DNA from: Clostridia bacterium
GTDB lineage: Bacteria > Bacillota > Clostridia > Oscillospirales > Acutalibacteraceae
Length of the DNA stretch: 64,000 nucleotides
NCBI GenBank assembly: GCA_017546665.1
Contig: JAFYSE010000039.1
Location: forward strand, 21,065 to 85,064
Direction of reading: 5' to 3'
This document shows positions 9,007 to 17,147 of the stretch, piece by piece. Position 1 is the stretch's first letter; each line of letters opens with the position of its first letter. Position numbers and translations under genes: made by a program. The notes beneath the pieces were generated by a model. It was not told where the DNA came from and ran no database searches. It worked only from the letters and a program-made list of their open reading frames with translations.

Positions 9007-11194
9007 AACAAAAATCAAATTAAAAGGTATAGTAACCGACATAACATTTCGTAACGACACAAATGGTTATACCGTTTTTACTGTTGATACGGGCGATGAA
9101 GAAATCACGGTTGTCGGTACTGTTGCAGATATAAAAATGAGCGACAGAGTCGAGCTTATGGGGGACTATGTCTATCATTCTGTTTACGGAAGGCAGTTTA
9201 AAACTGAATTCTGTACTGCACTTATGCCTGAAACAGTAGAAGACCTTTATCATTATCTTGCAAGTGGTGTTGTAAAGGGCGTAAGAGAATCAACCGCCCT
9301 TAAAATTATTGACAGATTCGGTGAAAACAGTTTTGATGTTTTGGAATATGAGCCTGAAAGACTTGCAGAAATTAAAGGCATTTCCATTGAAAAAGCAAGA
9401 AAAATCGGCAGAGAATATAAAAAACAATGCTCAACAAGAGCGTTAATAATTAGCCTTTCAAAATATGGTCTTAATACAAGTGAATGTCTTATAGCATTTG
9501 AAAAATTGGGCAATAGTGCAGTTGAAATAATCGAAAACAACCCATATATTCTTTGTGAGGGCGAGTCTAAAATCTCCTTTGAAAGAGCCGAGCAGATTGC
9601 AGAATTTTTACCACAAAAGCCCGATAGTAAGCACAGAGTTGAAGCAGGAGTGCTTTACGTTATAAGGCATAATTACAGTAATGGTCATACTTGTCTGCCA
9701 CTTGAAAAGATTTATACACCTTCTTGCGATTTGTTAAATGAAAACAGAGAAACTATTGAGATTGCCGTGGATAACCTTGTGCAATCGAAAAGAGTTTTAA
9801 TTGAGAAAATAGGCAATAAAGAGTTTATCTTTTTACCTGAAGCATATAATGCAGAAAAAAGTATTGCCAGAAGGTTGAATGTTTTACTTAAGTTTCCACC
9901 TGAAAATCCGATTGATGTTATATCGCACATTGATAAAATAGAAAAGGACTGTAATATTCAATATGCAGAATTGCAGAAAAAAGCAATAGTAACCGCAGTG
10001 AATAAGGGTATATTGATTCTAACAGGTGGACCTGGTACAGGTAAAACGACAACATTAAATGGCATTATCAATATGTTTGAAAGGGATTTTCTTAAAATTG
10101 CTCTTTGTGCACCTACAGGACGTGCAGCACAGAGAATGACGGAGGCGACAGGTAGGACTGCCACAACAATTCATAGATTACTTGAAGTGGAATGGTCAGA
10201 AAATAATAGACCGGAGTTTAGAAGAAATCTTAGAAACCCACTTGACTGTCACGCTGTTATTGTTGACGAAATGTCAATGGTTGATATCTTCCTTTTTTCA
10301 AGTCTTTTAGATGCACTCCCATTTGGATGCCGTCTTATTATGGTAGGTGATAGTGACCAGCTTCCTTCTGTAAGTCCCGGAAATGTGTTAAAAGACTTAA
10401 TTGATACGGAACTTCTGCCGGTTGTTCAGTTGAAGGAGATTTTCCGTCAATCACTTGAAAGTAATATTGTTCGAAATGCCCATGCCATAGTAAAGGGTGA
10501 ACAGATTGAAACGGATTATAAAGAGGGAGATTTTTATCTTCTTCAACGACATTTTCCACTTGACGCTGTAAGAACAATAAAGGAGTTATGTGTAAAGAGA
10601 TTGCCCGATGCCTATGGGTTTGACCCTACAACGCAAATACAGGTGCTTTGTCCATCAAAAAAAGGTGAAACCGGTACATATAATCTTAATCAAGTTTTGC
10701 AAGAATGTATTAATCCACCGTCTCAGGATAAAAGAGAGCATAACACAGGATATCGACTTTTCCGTGAGGGAGATAAGGTTATGCAGACCAAGAATAATTA
10801 TAATATTCATTGGGAATCCGAGAGAGAAGAAGGGGATGGCATATTCAATGGTGATATTGGTTTTATTGAAACTATTGATATGCGTCATGATACAATAATT
10901 ATTGATTTTGCAGGTAAAAGAGCAACATACTCAAAAGAGCAGTTGCAGGAAATCGAACTTGCTTATGCTGTAACAGTGCATAAGAGTCAAGGTAGTGAAT
11001 TTGATGCGGTTGTTATGCCCGTGATTTCTGTAAACGGAAGACTATGTTATAGAAATCTTTTATATACTGCTGTAACAAGAGCAAAAAAGATGCTTATTCT
11101 TGTTGGCACAATAAATTGTCTTAACAGTATGATTGAGAATAATAAAACGCAGTTAAGATATTCTGCCTTAAAACATTTTATGCTTGACAACTGA
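8993..11194 (+). CDS. recD2: RecD2 family ATP-dependent DNA helicase
   Basis: A 733-residue SF1 5'-3' helicase, the RecBC-independent RecD2 type found in Firmicutes and Deinococcus. Order: N-terminal OB-like part (about 1-80), helix-hairpin-helix region (GVVKGVRESTALKIIDRFG and LAEIKGISIEKARKIG), then the motor with Walker A GGPGTGKTT (about 345-353), Walker B VDEMSMVD, motif III GDSDQLPSV and the C-terminal motif VHKSQGSEFDAVV. Length is typical. Start ATG 8993 is preferred over TTG 8990 because AAGGA lies 8 bases upstream. RecD2 is linked to DNA repair and mismatch-repair-related fork restart. Its last bases contain the promoter of the thiamine riboswitch. Confidence 0.96.
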   Translation: MEEFETKIKLKGIVTDITFRNDTNGYTVFTVDTGDEEITVVGTVADIKMSDRVELMGDYVYHSVYGRQFKTEFCTALMPETVEDLYHYLASGVVKGVRESTALKIIDRFGENSFDVLEYEPERLAEIKGISIEKARKIGREYKKQCSTRALIISLSKYGLNTSECLIAFEKLGNSAVEIIENNPYILCEGESKISFERAEQIAEFLPQKPDSKHRVEAGVLYVIRHNYSNGHTCLPLEKIYTPSCDLLNENRETIEIAVDNLVQSKRVLIEKIGNKEFIFLPEAYNAEKSIARRLNVLLKFPPENPIDVISHIDKIEKDCNIQYAELQKKAIVTAVNKGILILTGGPGTGKTTTLNGIINMFERDFLKIALCAPTGRAAQRMTEATGRTATTIHRLLEVEWSENNRPEFRRNLRNPLDCHAVIVDEMSMVDIFLFSSLLDALPFGCRLIMVGDSDQLPSVSPGNVLKDLIDTELLPVVQLKEIFRQSLESNIVRNAHAIVKGEQIETDYKEGDFYLLQRHFPLDAVRTIKELCVKRLPDAYGFDPTTQIQVLCPSKKGETGTYNLNQVLQECINPPSQDKREHNTGYRLFREGDKVMQTKNNYNIHWESEREEGDGIFNGDIGFIETIDMRHDTIIIDFAGKRATYSKEQLQEIELAYAVTVHKSQGSEFDAVVMPVISVNGRLCYRNLLYTAVTRAKKMLILVGTINCLNSMIENNKTQLRYSALKHFMLDN

Positions 11195-11211
11195 TTCTGC
11201 AGGTGTATAAT
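11184..11211 (+). promoter_or_regulatory. SigA-type promoter of thiT
   Basis: TTGACA (11184-11189), 16-base spacer, TATAAT (11206-11211). Both boxes are perfect matches. The -35 box is inside the last codons of recD2. The predicted start of transcription is near 11218, just before the riboswitch. Confidence 0.85.
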
Positions 11212-11225
11212 GTAAATAGCCAAGT

Positions 11226-11321
11226 AAATAGTATGGGTGCTGACGGCAAGTCGGCTGAGATTGGGGCTATTCCGCCTCTGACCATTGAACCTGATACGGA
11301 TAATGCCGGCGTAGGAAATTT
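11226..11321 (+). promoter_or_regulatory. TPP riboswitch (THI element)
   Basis: The thiamine pyrophosphate aptamer is recognised by GGGTGC, CGGCTGAGA, the segment CCATTGAACCTGATACGG and the conserved TAATGCCGGCGTAGGAA. It lies between the promoter and a terminator before thiT, so binding of TPP should favour termination and turn off thiamine uptake. End points are approximate. Confidence 0.96.
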
Positions 11322-11323
11322 TC

Positions 11324-11360
11324 ATTCAGCCATGCGGGTATTCCTTGGCTGAATTTTTTT
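11324..11360 (+). terminator. riboswitch-controlled intrinsic terminator before thiT
   Basis: ATTCAGCCA (11324-11332) pairs with TGGCTGAAT (11346-11354), followed by a run of T. It directly follows the TPP aptamer and precedes the thiT Shine-Dalgarno sequence, as expected for an attenuation switch. Confidence 0.9.
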
Positions 11361-11377
11361 ATTTGGAGGTAAAGAGA

Positions 11378-12034
11378 ATGAAGAAGAAAAATTTGTATTG
11401 GCTTGTGGAAAGTGCAGTAATGATTGCTCTTGCAGCAGTTTTAGAGATTGTTGCGAAAATGATTATTCCCGAAATGCCATTTGGTGGACAAGTCACAATT
11501 GTAAGTATGCTTCCTGTTGTACTTGTTGGTTGGAAATATGGTATGGGTAAAGGCTTTGTTACAGGTTTTGTTTATTCACTTGTACAGATGGCACTCGGTG
11601 TAAAATCAATAAGTGCACTTATAATGCCTGCATCAGATGAATATTTGGGTAGCATTAGAAATGTTGTTATAATGTTTGTTCTTGATTATATTGTTGCTTA
11701 TACTGTTCTTGGTTTGGGTGCAATTTATAAGAAGAAAATTAAAAATAATAATGTTTCATTGTCCCTTGGTGCATTTACAGTGTTATCACTTAGATACATA
11801 TCACATATCTTGTCAGGATATATTCTCTTCGGTGCATGGGCAGAATGGTTCTTTACACAGGAAGGTTTTTATTCATGGGGACAAACTATAATGAATACAT
11901 TTAGCGGTAATGCACTTTCACTTGTTTACTCAATTATTTACAATGGATTCTATATGATACCTGAAATTATAATTACAACAATAGTTGCGGTTATAATTGG
12001 CAAAATCCCACAGATTACAAAAACAAAGGCATAA
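11378..12034 (+). CDS. thiT: thiamine transporter ThiT (ECF S component)
   Basis: A 218-residue integral membrane protein of the ThiT/YuaJ family, the thiamine-specific S subunit that works with an energy-coupling EcfA-EcfA'-EcfT module (not in this window). About six hydrophobic helices are visible, with family motifs VESAVMIALAAVLEI near the N-terminus, GWKYGMGKGFVTGFVYS and a late RYISHILSGYILFG helix carrying the conserved aromatic and charged positions. ATG 11378 is chosen because GGAGG lies 8 bases upstream; upstream in-frame codons would start within the terminator. Expression is under the TPP riboswitch. Confidence 0.96.
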   Translation: MKKKNLYWLVESAVMIALAAVLEIVAKMIIPEMPFGGQVTIVSMLPVVLVGWKYGMGKGFVTGFVYSLVQMALGVKSISALIMPASDEYLGSIRNVVIMFVLDYIVAYTVLGLGAIYKKKIKNNNVSLSLGAFTVLSLRYISHILSGYILFGAWAEWFFTQEGFYSWGQTIMNTFSGNALSLVYSIIYNGFYMIPEIIITTIVAVIIGKIPQITKTKA

Positions 12035-12039
12035 AAATT

Positions 12040-12071
12040 ACTCCCTTGATTTTCACAAGGGAGTATCTTTT
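12040..12071. terminator. bidirectional terminator between thiT and yifB
   Basis: ACTCCCTTG (12040-12048) pairs with CAAGGGAGT (12056-12064), followed by ATCTTTTT on the plus strand and A-rich sequence on the other side. It sits between two convergent genes and can serve both. Confidence 0.85.
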
Positions 12072-13594
12072 TAATCAAAGTTTCTATCAAAGCTTCTGTA
12101 TTGAATTGCTTCTGTGATGTGATGTGTTTCAATTATTTCAGAATCTTCAAGGTCAGCAATAGTCCTTGCAATTCTTAAAACCTTATCATAAGCACGAGCA
12201 GAAAGTGAAAGCCTTTCAAACGCAGTTTTCAGAATCATTAAAGCACTTTCTGTCATTCTGCAATATTTTCTTGTGCTTGCAGCATCCATTTTAGCGTTGC
12301 AAGTAATTTTTGTACCTTCAAAACGATTGTGCTGAATTGCTCTTGCTTTTTCAACTCTCTTTTTGATTTCTGAGGAGGGTTCAGATTTGCTTGTGCCTGA
12401 AAGATTTTCGAAATTAACAGGAGGGACGTTTATGTGTATATCAAGACGGTCGATAAGTGGACCACTTACACGATTAAGATATCTTTGTGCAGCACTACTT
12501 GAACAGGTGCAAGGACGAGTAGGATGACCGTGATATCCACATGGGCAGGGGTTCATAGCACAAATCATCATAACTGAACAAGGATATTGAAATTTTGCCA
12601 TAGCACGGGATATGCTTATAACACCATCTTCAATAGGTTGACGAAGCACTTCAAGGGTATTTCTTGTAAATTCGGGTAACTCATCAAGAAATAAAACACC
12701 ATTGTGTGCTAAGGAAACTTCACCAGGTTTCGGTATCGCGCCACCGCCAGAAAGTCCCGCAGGAGATACTGTGTGATGCGGCGAACGAAACGGTCTTGAA
12801 CGAATAAGTGAAATGCCACTTGGCAAAGCTCCTGCGATGGAATAAATGTTAGTCGTTTCAATGGATTCATCAAAGGTCATATCAGGTAGAATTGATGGCA
12901 TTCTTTTTGCTAACATACTTTTACCCGAGCCGGGAGGTCCAACCATTAGAACATTATGTCCACCTGCAGCAGCGATTTCCAACGCTCTTTTTACTTCTTC
13001 CTGACCTCTTACATCGGCAAAGTCGGGAATATTGATGGGGTTGTAATATTCAGTGTAACTCTCACTTGTAACGGGGGATAATAACTCAATTCCTGTAAGA
13101 TGTTTTAAAAGCTCAAATACATTCTTAACCGGATAAACTTCAATACCTTTTACAACTGCACCTTCACTGATGTTTTCAGCAGGAATAAAGATTTGTTTAA
13201 TACCATTCTTCTTTGCACAAAGCACCATCGGTAAAACACCATTGACCTTGCGTAATTCTCCATCAAGGGAAAGTTCGCCTAAAAATGCCATTTCATCCGT
13301 AACACCTTTTAATTGCTCATTGGCAGAAAGTAATGCAATAAGAATGGGAAGGTCATATAATGGTCCTTCTTTCTTCATATCAGCAGGTGCAAGGTTTACA
13401 GTTATTCTGCTGACAGGATATTGTAAATTTGCATTTTTGATTGCAGCACGAACTCTTTCACGGCTTTCTGAAACTGCAGTATCAGGAAGACCAACAATAT
13501 CAAATCGTGGTAGTCCGCCTGAAATATCAGCCTCAACAATAACTTTGTATGCCTCCATACCAAAAAGTCCAAAACTAATTATTTTGGAAAACAT
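12071..13594 (-). CDS. comM: YifB/ComM family Mg-chelatase-like AAA+ ATPase
   Basis: About 507 residues. N-terminal Lon-protease-like S5 domain (FSKIISFGLFGMEAY, GLPRFDIVGLPDTAVSESRERVRAAI), then the AAA+ module with Walker A GPPGSGKS, Walker B LFLDELPEF, and a C-terminal domain with a cysteine-rich insert (CPCGYHGHPTRPCTC). In Gram-negatives ComM is a branch-migration helicase aiding transformation; the function in Clostridia is less sure. Start ATG 13594 matches the family N-terminus and has GGATGTGAT upstream; an in-frame ATG at 13609 lies only about 8 bases from the predicted transcription start. Single-gene unit by its position. Confidence 0.93.
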   Translation of the reverse strand: MFSKIISFGLFGMEAYKVIVEADISGGLPRFDIVGLPDTAVSESRERVRAAIKNANLQYPVSRITVNLAPADMKKEGPLYDLPILIALLSANEQLKGVTDEMAFLGELSLDGELRKVNGVLPMVLCAKKNGIKQIFIPAENISEGAVVKGIEVYPVKNVFELLKHLTGIELLSPVTSESYTEYYNPINIPDFADVRGQEEVKRALEIAAAGGHNVLMVGPPGSGKSMLAKRMPSILPDMTFDESIETTNIYSIAGALPSGISLIRSRPFRSPHHTVSPAGLSGGGAIPKPGEVSLAHNGVLFLDELPEFTRNTLEVLRQPIEDGVISISRAMAKFQYPCSVMMICAMNPCPCGYHGHPTRPCTCSSSAAQRYLNRVSGPLIDRLDIHINVPPVNFENLSGTSKSEPSSEIKKRVEKARAIQHNRFEGTKITCNAKMDAASTRKYCRMTESALMILKTAFERLSLSARAYDKVLRIARTIADLEDSEIIETHHITEAIQYRSFDRNFD

Positions 13595-13623
13595 AATAAT
13601 CACATCCATATTAAACTGTAATA

Positions 13624-13653
13624 ATTATACATTATTAAGCATATCCTTTTCAA
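13624..13653 (-). promoter_or_regulatory. SigA-type promoter of yifB/comM
   Basis: On the minus strand: TTGAAA (13653-13648), 18-base spacer, TATAAT (13629-13624). The predicted start near 13617 supports ATG 13594 as the start codon of the ATPase. Confidence 0.65.
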
Positions 13654-13659
13654 TATGTA

Positions 13660-13688
13660 TTTACTTTTTATTATAAATAGAGTAAAAT
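13660..13688 (+). promoter_or_regulatory. SigA-type promoter of the phosphoglucomutase gene
   Basis: TTTACT (13660-13665), 17-base spacer, TAAAAT (13683-13688), 31 bases before the start codon and divergent from the yifB promoter. Confidence 0.55.
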
Positions 13689-13718
13689 ATGTGTTAGAAA
13701 TTTTGGGAGGTCTAAGGT

Positions 13719-15437
13719 ATGAACGATATTAACAGACTTTATGATATTTGGCTTTCTTCTGCAACAGCGGATGAGGATTTAATCCCTGAACTTGAAAGTG
13801 TAAAAGGCGATGAAGAAGCGATTCTTGACCGTTTTTATAAAAATCTTGAATTTGGTACAGCAGGACTTCGTGGAGTTATCGGTGCAGGAACTAACAGAAT
13901 GAATGTTTATACTGTTAATCAGGCAACACAGGGATTAGCAGACTATCTTAATGAAACATTTGAAACTCCATCTGTTGCTATTGCTTATGATTCAAGAATT
14001 AAATCAAAAGAATTTGCTGAAAGTGCTGCAGGTGTATTAGCAGCAAATGGAATTAAGGTTTATATCTATCCTGAACTTGTGCCAACTCCAATGCTTTCCT
14101 TTGCAGTTAGAAGACTTGGTTGTTCATCAGGTATTATTATTACTGCAAGTCATAATCCATCAAAATATAATGGTTTTAAATGCTATGACCCTAATGGTTA
14201 TCAGATGACTGATGAGGCAGCTGCAAGAACCTATGAATATATTCAAAAAACAGATATGTTCACAGGTGTTAAGACAATGGATTTTGAAGATGCACTTGCA
14301 GATGATATGGTTGATTTCATTGAAAATTGGCTTTATGATGAATTCTATAATAATGTTCTTTCTGCACTTGTTAATAAGGGAGAAATAAAAAAAGCGAACC
14401 TTAAGCTTATCTATACACCCCTTAACGGTGCAGGAAATAAGCCTGTCCGTAAGGTATTTAAAATGGCGGGAATTAAGGATGTAACTATTGTTAAGGAACA
14501 GGAAAAGCCCGATGGCAATTTTCCAACTTGTCCTTATCCAAATCCTGAAATTCGTCAGGCTTTTGAATGTGCTATTGAAACTGCAAAGGGTACAGATGCT
14601 GATTTGCTTCTTGCAACAGACCCGGATTGTGACCGTGTAGGTATCGCGGTTAAAGATGGTGAAGACTATGTTCTCATGACAGGTAATGAAGTTGGTGCAA
14701 TGCTTTGTGAGTACCTTCTTTCTACACTTAAAGAGCAAGGAAAGCTGCCTGAAAATCCTATTGTTGTTAAATCTATAGTAACAACACCTCTTATTGAAAC
14801 AATTTGTGCATCTTATGGTGCAGAGGTTGCTGATTTGCTTACGGGTTTCAAATATATCGGTGAACTTATAACGAACCTTGAAAAAGAAGGTAAAGAAAAT
14901 AAATTTGTTATAGGTATGGAAGAATCCTATGGATATCTTCGTGGCACTCATGCAAGGGATAAAGATGCTGTTGTTGCTTCCCTTATGATTGCTGAAATGG
15001 CTGCCGTATATAAACTTAAAGGAATATCTCTAAAAGAGTTTATGGATAGTATTTATGAAAAATACGGAATGTATCTTAATACTGTTCTCAGTTTTACATT
15101 TGAGGGTGCAAGTGGAATGCAGAGAATGGCAGACATTATGAACTCGCTTCGTGAAAATGCTCCTAAATCTTTTGCTGGTAAAAAAGTAATTAAAGTTGCA
15201 GACTATAAAACAAGTAAGATTGTTGATGTCTTAACAGGCGAGGATAGTGTGATAAACCTTCCAAAATCCAATGTTCTTTCATACTCTCTTGAAGATAACA
15301 GTAAGGTTATTGTGCGTCCATCAGGTACAGAACCTAAGATTAAGATTTATATTACTGCTTGTGGTAACACAAGAAAAGAGTCAGAGGAAAAAACTGAACT
15401 TATATCAAAGGATGCAAAAAAGATTTTAGGAGTATAA
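13719..15437 (+). CDS. pgcA: phosphoglucomutase/phosphomannomutase (PgcA type)
   Basis: A 572-residue alpha-D-phosphohexomutase that interconverts hexose 1- and 6-phosphates. Landmarks: GTAGLRG near residue 47, the phosphoserine loop TASHNPSKYNGFK (about 142-154), the metal-binding loop DPDCDRVG, the sugar loop EESYG and the phosphate-binding RPSGTEPK near the C-terminus. Length and order match the Firmicute PgcA group. The Shine-Dalgarno GGGAGG is 8 bases from ATG 13719. It would provide glucose 1-phosphate for UDP-glucose and so link to GalE and the cell-wall sugar enzymes in the window. Confidence 0.96.
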   Translation: MNDINRLYDIWLSSATADEDLIPELESVKGDEEAILDRFYKNLEFGTAGLRGVIGAGTNRMNVYTVNQATQGLADYLNETFETPSVAIAYDSRIKSKEFAESAAGVLAANGIKVYIYPELVPTPMLSFAVRRLGCSSGIIITASHNPSKYNGFKCYDPNGYQMTDEAAARTYEYIQKTDMFTGVKTMDFEDALADDMVDFIENWLYDEFYNNVLSALVNKGEIKKANLKLIYTPLNGAGNKPVRKVFKMAGIKDVTIVKEQEKPDGNFPTCPYPNPEIRQAFECAIETAKGTDADLLLATDPDCDRVGIAVKDGEDYVLMTGNEVGAMLCEYLLSTLKEQGKLPENPIVVKSIVTTPLIETICASYGAEVADLLTGFKYIGELITNLEKEGKENKFVIGMEESYGYLRGTHARDKDAVVASLMIAEMAAVYKLKGISLKEFMDSIYEKYGMYLNTVLSFTFEGASGMQRMADIMNSLRENAPKSFAGKKVIKVADYKTSKIVDVLTGEDSVINLPKSNVLSYSLEDNSKVIVRPSGTEPKIKIYITACGNTRKESEEKTELISKDAKKILGV

Positions 15438-15438
15438 A

Positions 15439-15540
15439 ATGAATAGAGATAAATTTGTTAAAGGAACGGCAATCTTTTTAGCTGTGTTGATGGCATTAAG
15501 TTCAGCATCAGTTTTATTGAATGTATTGTTTTTTAAATAA
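15439..15540 (+). CDS. 33-residue single-pass membrane peptide
   Basis: A short frame beginning at ATG 15439, one base after the stop of the phosphoglucomutase gene, with a good AGGAG site 6 bases upstream. The peptide has a charged N-terminus (MNRDKFVKG) and one hydrophobic helix (AIFLAVLMALSSASVLLNVLFF) ending in lysine. It is followed at once by a terminator, so it is the last reading frame of that transcript. Start site, position and composition argue for translation; no family is recognised. Confidence 0.5.
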   Translation: MNRDKFVKGTAIFLAVLMALSSASVLLNVLFFK

Positions 15541-15543
15541 TTT

Positions 15544-15573
15544 ATGACCACAGTTTATTCTGTGGTCATTTTT
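15544..15573 (+). terminator. terminator of the phosphoglucomutase unit
   Basis: TGACCACAG (15545-15553) pairs with CTGTGGTCA (15560-15568) and is followed by TTTTT. Confidence 0.92.
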
Positions 15574-15609
15574 ACATATTGATTTGTATATTTTACACAT
15601 AAATTTCTG

Positions 15610-15637
15610 TTGACAATTATATTTTTTGTGCTATAAT
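15610..15637 (+). promoter_or_regulatory. SigA-type promoter of the sigma-factor gene
   Basis: TTGACA (15610-15615), 16-base spacer, TATAAT (15632-15637); both boxes are perfect. Confidence 0.8.
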
Positions 15638-15690
15638 TAAGTTTAATGAAATTAAAGATGTTTATTATTAGACTTTTTTGAGGTGATTTG

Positions 15691-16263
15691 TTGAATTTCG
15701 TTCAGATGAATGATAACGAACTCGTTGCGTGTGCAAAAAGTGGTAACAGTATGGCGTTGCAAGTTCTTATTGAACGATATTCCGATAAAGTACTTCAAAA
15801 AGCAAGGTCATTTAAAAGTTTGATTGGAATAGAAAACGATGACCTTTATCAAGAGGGTATGATGGGGTTTGTTTCTGCTGTATATTCTTTTGATGTTTCT
15901 CGCGATGTATCATTTTCTACATATTCGTCAACATTATCAACAAGAAAGATGTTGTCTGCAATACGCAAGATAAATAACACGGCCAATTTGCCACTTCAAT
16001 CATATATATCTATTGAAGAGGAAAATGATTTGTTTTCAGATATTCCTTCACCTGAAGAGACATTACTTTCTGTGGAAAGAGTAAATGAGATTAATTCATT
16101 TGCAGAGAAGAACTTTTCAAGAAAGGAAAAGAAGGTTTTTAAATTAAGCGTTTTGGGTTTGTCTTATTCTCAAATTGCTGAAATACTTGATTGCACCGAA
16201 AAATCTGTGGATAACACGATGCAGAGAATTCGCCGTAAATTGCGAAACTTTACAGGTGCATAA
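15691..16263 (+). CDS. sigH: SigH-like RNA polymerase sigma factor
   Basis: About 190 residues of sigma-70 type with regions 2 and 4 and no region 1 or long region 3. Region 2: NDDLYQEGMMGFVSAVYSFD and FSTYSSTLSTRKMLSAIRK, then LPLQSYISIEEE, which closely resembles Bacillus SigH. Region 4 helix-turn-helix: LSYSQIAEILDCTEKSVDNTMQRIRRKL. SigH starts the sporulation cascade, which fits the spore genes downstream. TTG 15691 is the likely start: GAGG ends 7 bases upstream, whereas ATG 15706 lacks a site. The SigH assignment rests on recalled similarity; another alternative sigma of the same branch is possible. Confidence 0.8.
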   Translation: MNFVQMNDNELVACAKSGNSMALQVLIERYSDKVLQKARSFKSLIGIENDDLYQEGMMGFVSAVYSFDVSRDVSFSTYSSTLSTRKMLSAIRKINNTANLPLQSYISIEEENDLFSDIPSPEETLLSVERVNEINSFAEKNFSRKEKKVFKLSVLGLSYSQIAEILDCTEKSVDNTMQRIRRKLRNFTGA

Positions 16264-16366
16264 AAATTAATTGTGCTATTTGCCCACTTTTCTTAGAGAG
16301 CATTTTTATGAATGTAACGGTGCAATTCCGTGTGGGGTAAAAATAAAAGTCAGTGAGGTTACTAAA

Positions 16367-16651
16367 ATGTACGAAGACAAGACACTCGTCTGCAAAACAT
16401 GTGGAAACGAATTTGTATTTACAGCAGGCGAACAGGAATTTTATGCAGAGAAAGGACTTGTAAACGAGCCAAAGTCATGCAAAGAATGTCGTGTAGCACG
16501 TAAAAATGCTATGCGTGGAGCAGTTGAATATCATACAACTGTTTGTGCAGCTTGTGGTGGCGAAGCAAAGGTTAGATTTGAACCAAAAGGCGACAGACCT
16601 GTATATTGCAGCACATGTTTCGAAAAAATTAAGAGCGAACAGGCTGAATAA
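16367..16651 (+). CDS. double zinc-ribbon protein
   Basis: 94 residues with eight cysteines in four CxxC pairs: Cys9/12, Cys38/41, Cys60/63 and Cys81/84. The first half (TLVCKTCGNEFVFTAGEQEFY, PKSCKECR) looks like the probable zinc-ribbon family found in many Firmicutes, and the second (CAACGGEAKVRFEPKGDRPVYCSTCF) like the CxxC-x17-CxxC domain. Such proteins probably bind zinc and nucleic acid or protein, but no role is known. ATG 16367 has GAGG upstream (16355-16358); the frame is open further 5' but without a start site. A leader of about 100 bases precedes it. Confidence 0.85.
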   Translation: MYEDKTLVCKTCGNEFVFTAGEQEFYAEKGLVNEPKSCKECRVARKNAMRGAVEYHTTVCAACGGEAKVRFEPKGDRPVYCSTCFEKIKSEQAE

Positions 16652-16668
16652 TTTATAGAAATAATTAA

Positions 16669-16700
16669 AGCACAGAGTCTTCTAAACTCTGTGCTTTTTT
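16669..16700 (+). terminator. terminator after the zinc-ribbon gene
   Basis: AGCACAGAGT (16669-16678) pairs with ACTCTGTGCT (16686-16695), followed by a run of T. Confidence 0.93.
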
Positions 16701-16746
16701 GTATATTTTTCTTTTGTTTATAAATAATAATAGGGGAGGAAAATAT

Positions 16747-17100
16747 ATGGATTTTTTAAAGGCTTTTATAATTGGCGGGTTAATATGTGTTGTGGGTCAA
16801 TTACTTATTGATTACACAAAAATAACTCCCGCAAGAATTCTTGTATCATTTGTTGTACTTGGAGTAATTTTAGGTGGACTTGGATTATATCAACCATTAG
16901 TTGATTTTGCAGGAGCTGGTGCAACAGTACCGTTAACAGGATTTGGAAATACCTTGGTTCAGGGCACAAAGGAAGCAATACGCGAAAAAGGTGCGTTAGG
17001 AATTTTAACAGGGCCAATGTCTTCTGCATCTGTTGGGATTACTGTTGCGATGGTTTGTGGATTAATCGTCGCATTCATTACTAAACCGAAATCAAAATAA
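16747..17100 (+). CDS. spoVAE: stage V sporulation protein AE
   Basis: 117 residues, four hydrophobic segments, typical SpoVAE/SpoVAEb sequence: DFLKAFIIGGLICVVGQLLIDYTKITPARILVSFVVLGVILGGLGLY and FGNTLVQGTKEAIREKGALGILTGPMSSASVGI. SpoVA proteins move dipicolinic acid into the forespore and out during germination. ATG 16747 has GGGGAGG 7 bases upstream; earlier in-frame codons lie over the preceding terminator. The usual partners spoVAC and spoVAD are not beside it, which is unusual. A terminator on each side makes it a single-gene unit. Confidence 0.93.
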   Translation: MDFLKAFIIGGLICVVGQLLIDYTKITPARILVSFVVLGVILGGLGLYQPLVDFAGAGATVPLTGFGNTLVQGTKEAIREKGALGILTGPMSSASVGITVAMVCGLIVAFITKPKSK

Positions 17101-17105
17101 AAATA

Positions 17106-17132
17106 AAGGACTGCTCATGGTGAACAGTCCTT
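17106..17132. terminator. stem-loop between spoVAE and a convergent small gene
   Basis: AAGGACTG (17106-17113) pairs with CAGTCCTT (17125-17132). There is no strong T run on the plus side, but the hairpin separates two convergent genes, so a terminator role is likely for one or both. Confidence 0.6.
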
Positions 17133-17147
17133 AGTTTGTGTAAGGTT

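Noticed and set aside
14160-14951. Long minus-strand open frame across the phosphoglucomutase gene
   Set aside because: It is antisense to a well conserved enzyme and has cysteine/isoleucine-rich composition typical of shadow frames.
16262-16366. Possible cobalamin riboswitch in the leader of the zinc-ribbon gene (GGTGCAATTCC fits GGTGnnAnTCC)
   Set aside because: The rest of the cobalamin core (CCCGC, ACTGT and the B12 box) is not there, and there is no terminator or obvious B12-related gene.
16271-16366. Longer N-terminal extension of the zinc-ribbon protein
   Set aside because: It lacks a ribosome-binding site, and its composition does not fit the family; ATG 16367 has a good site.
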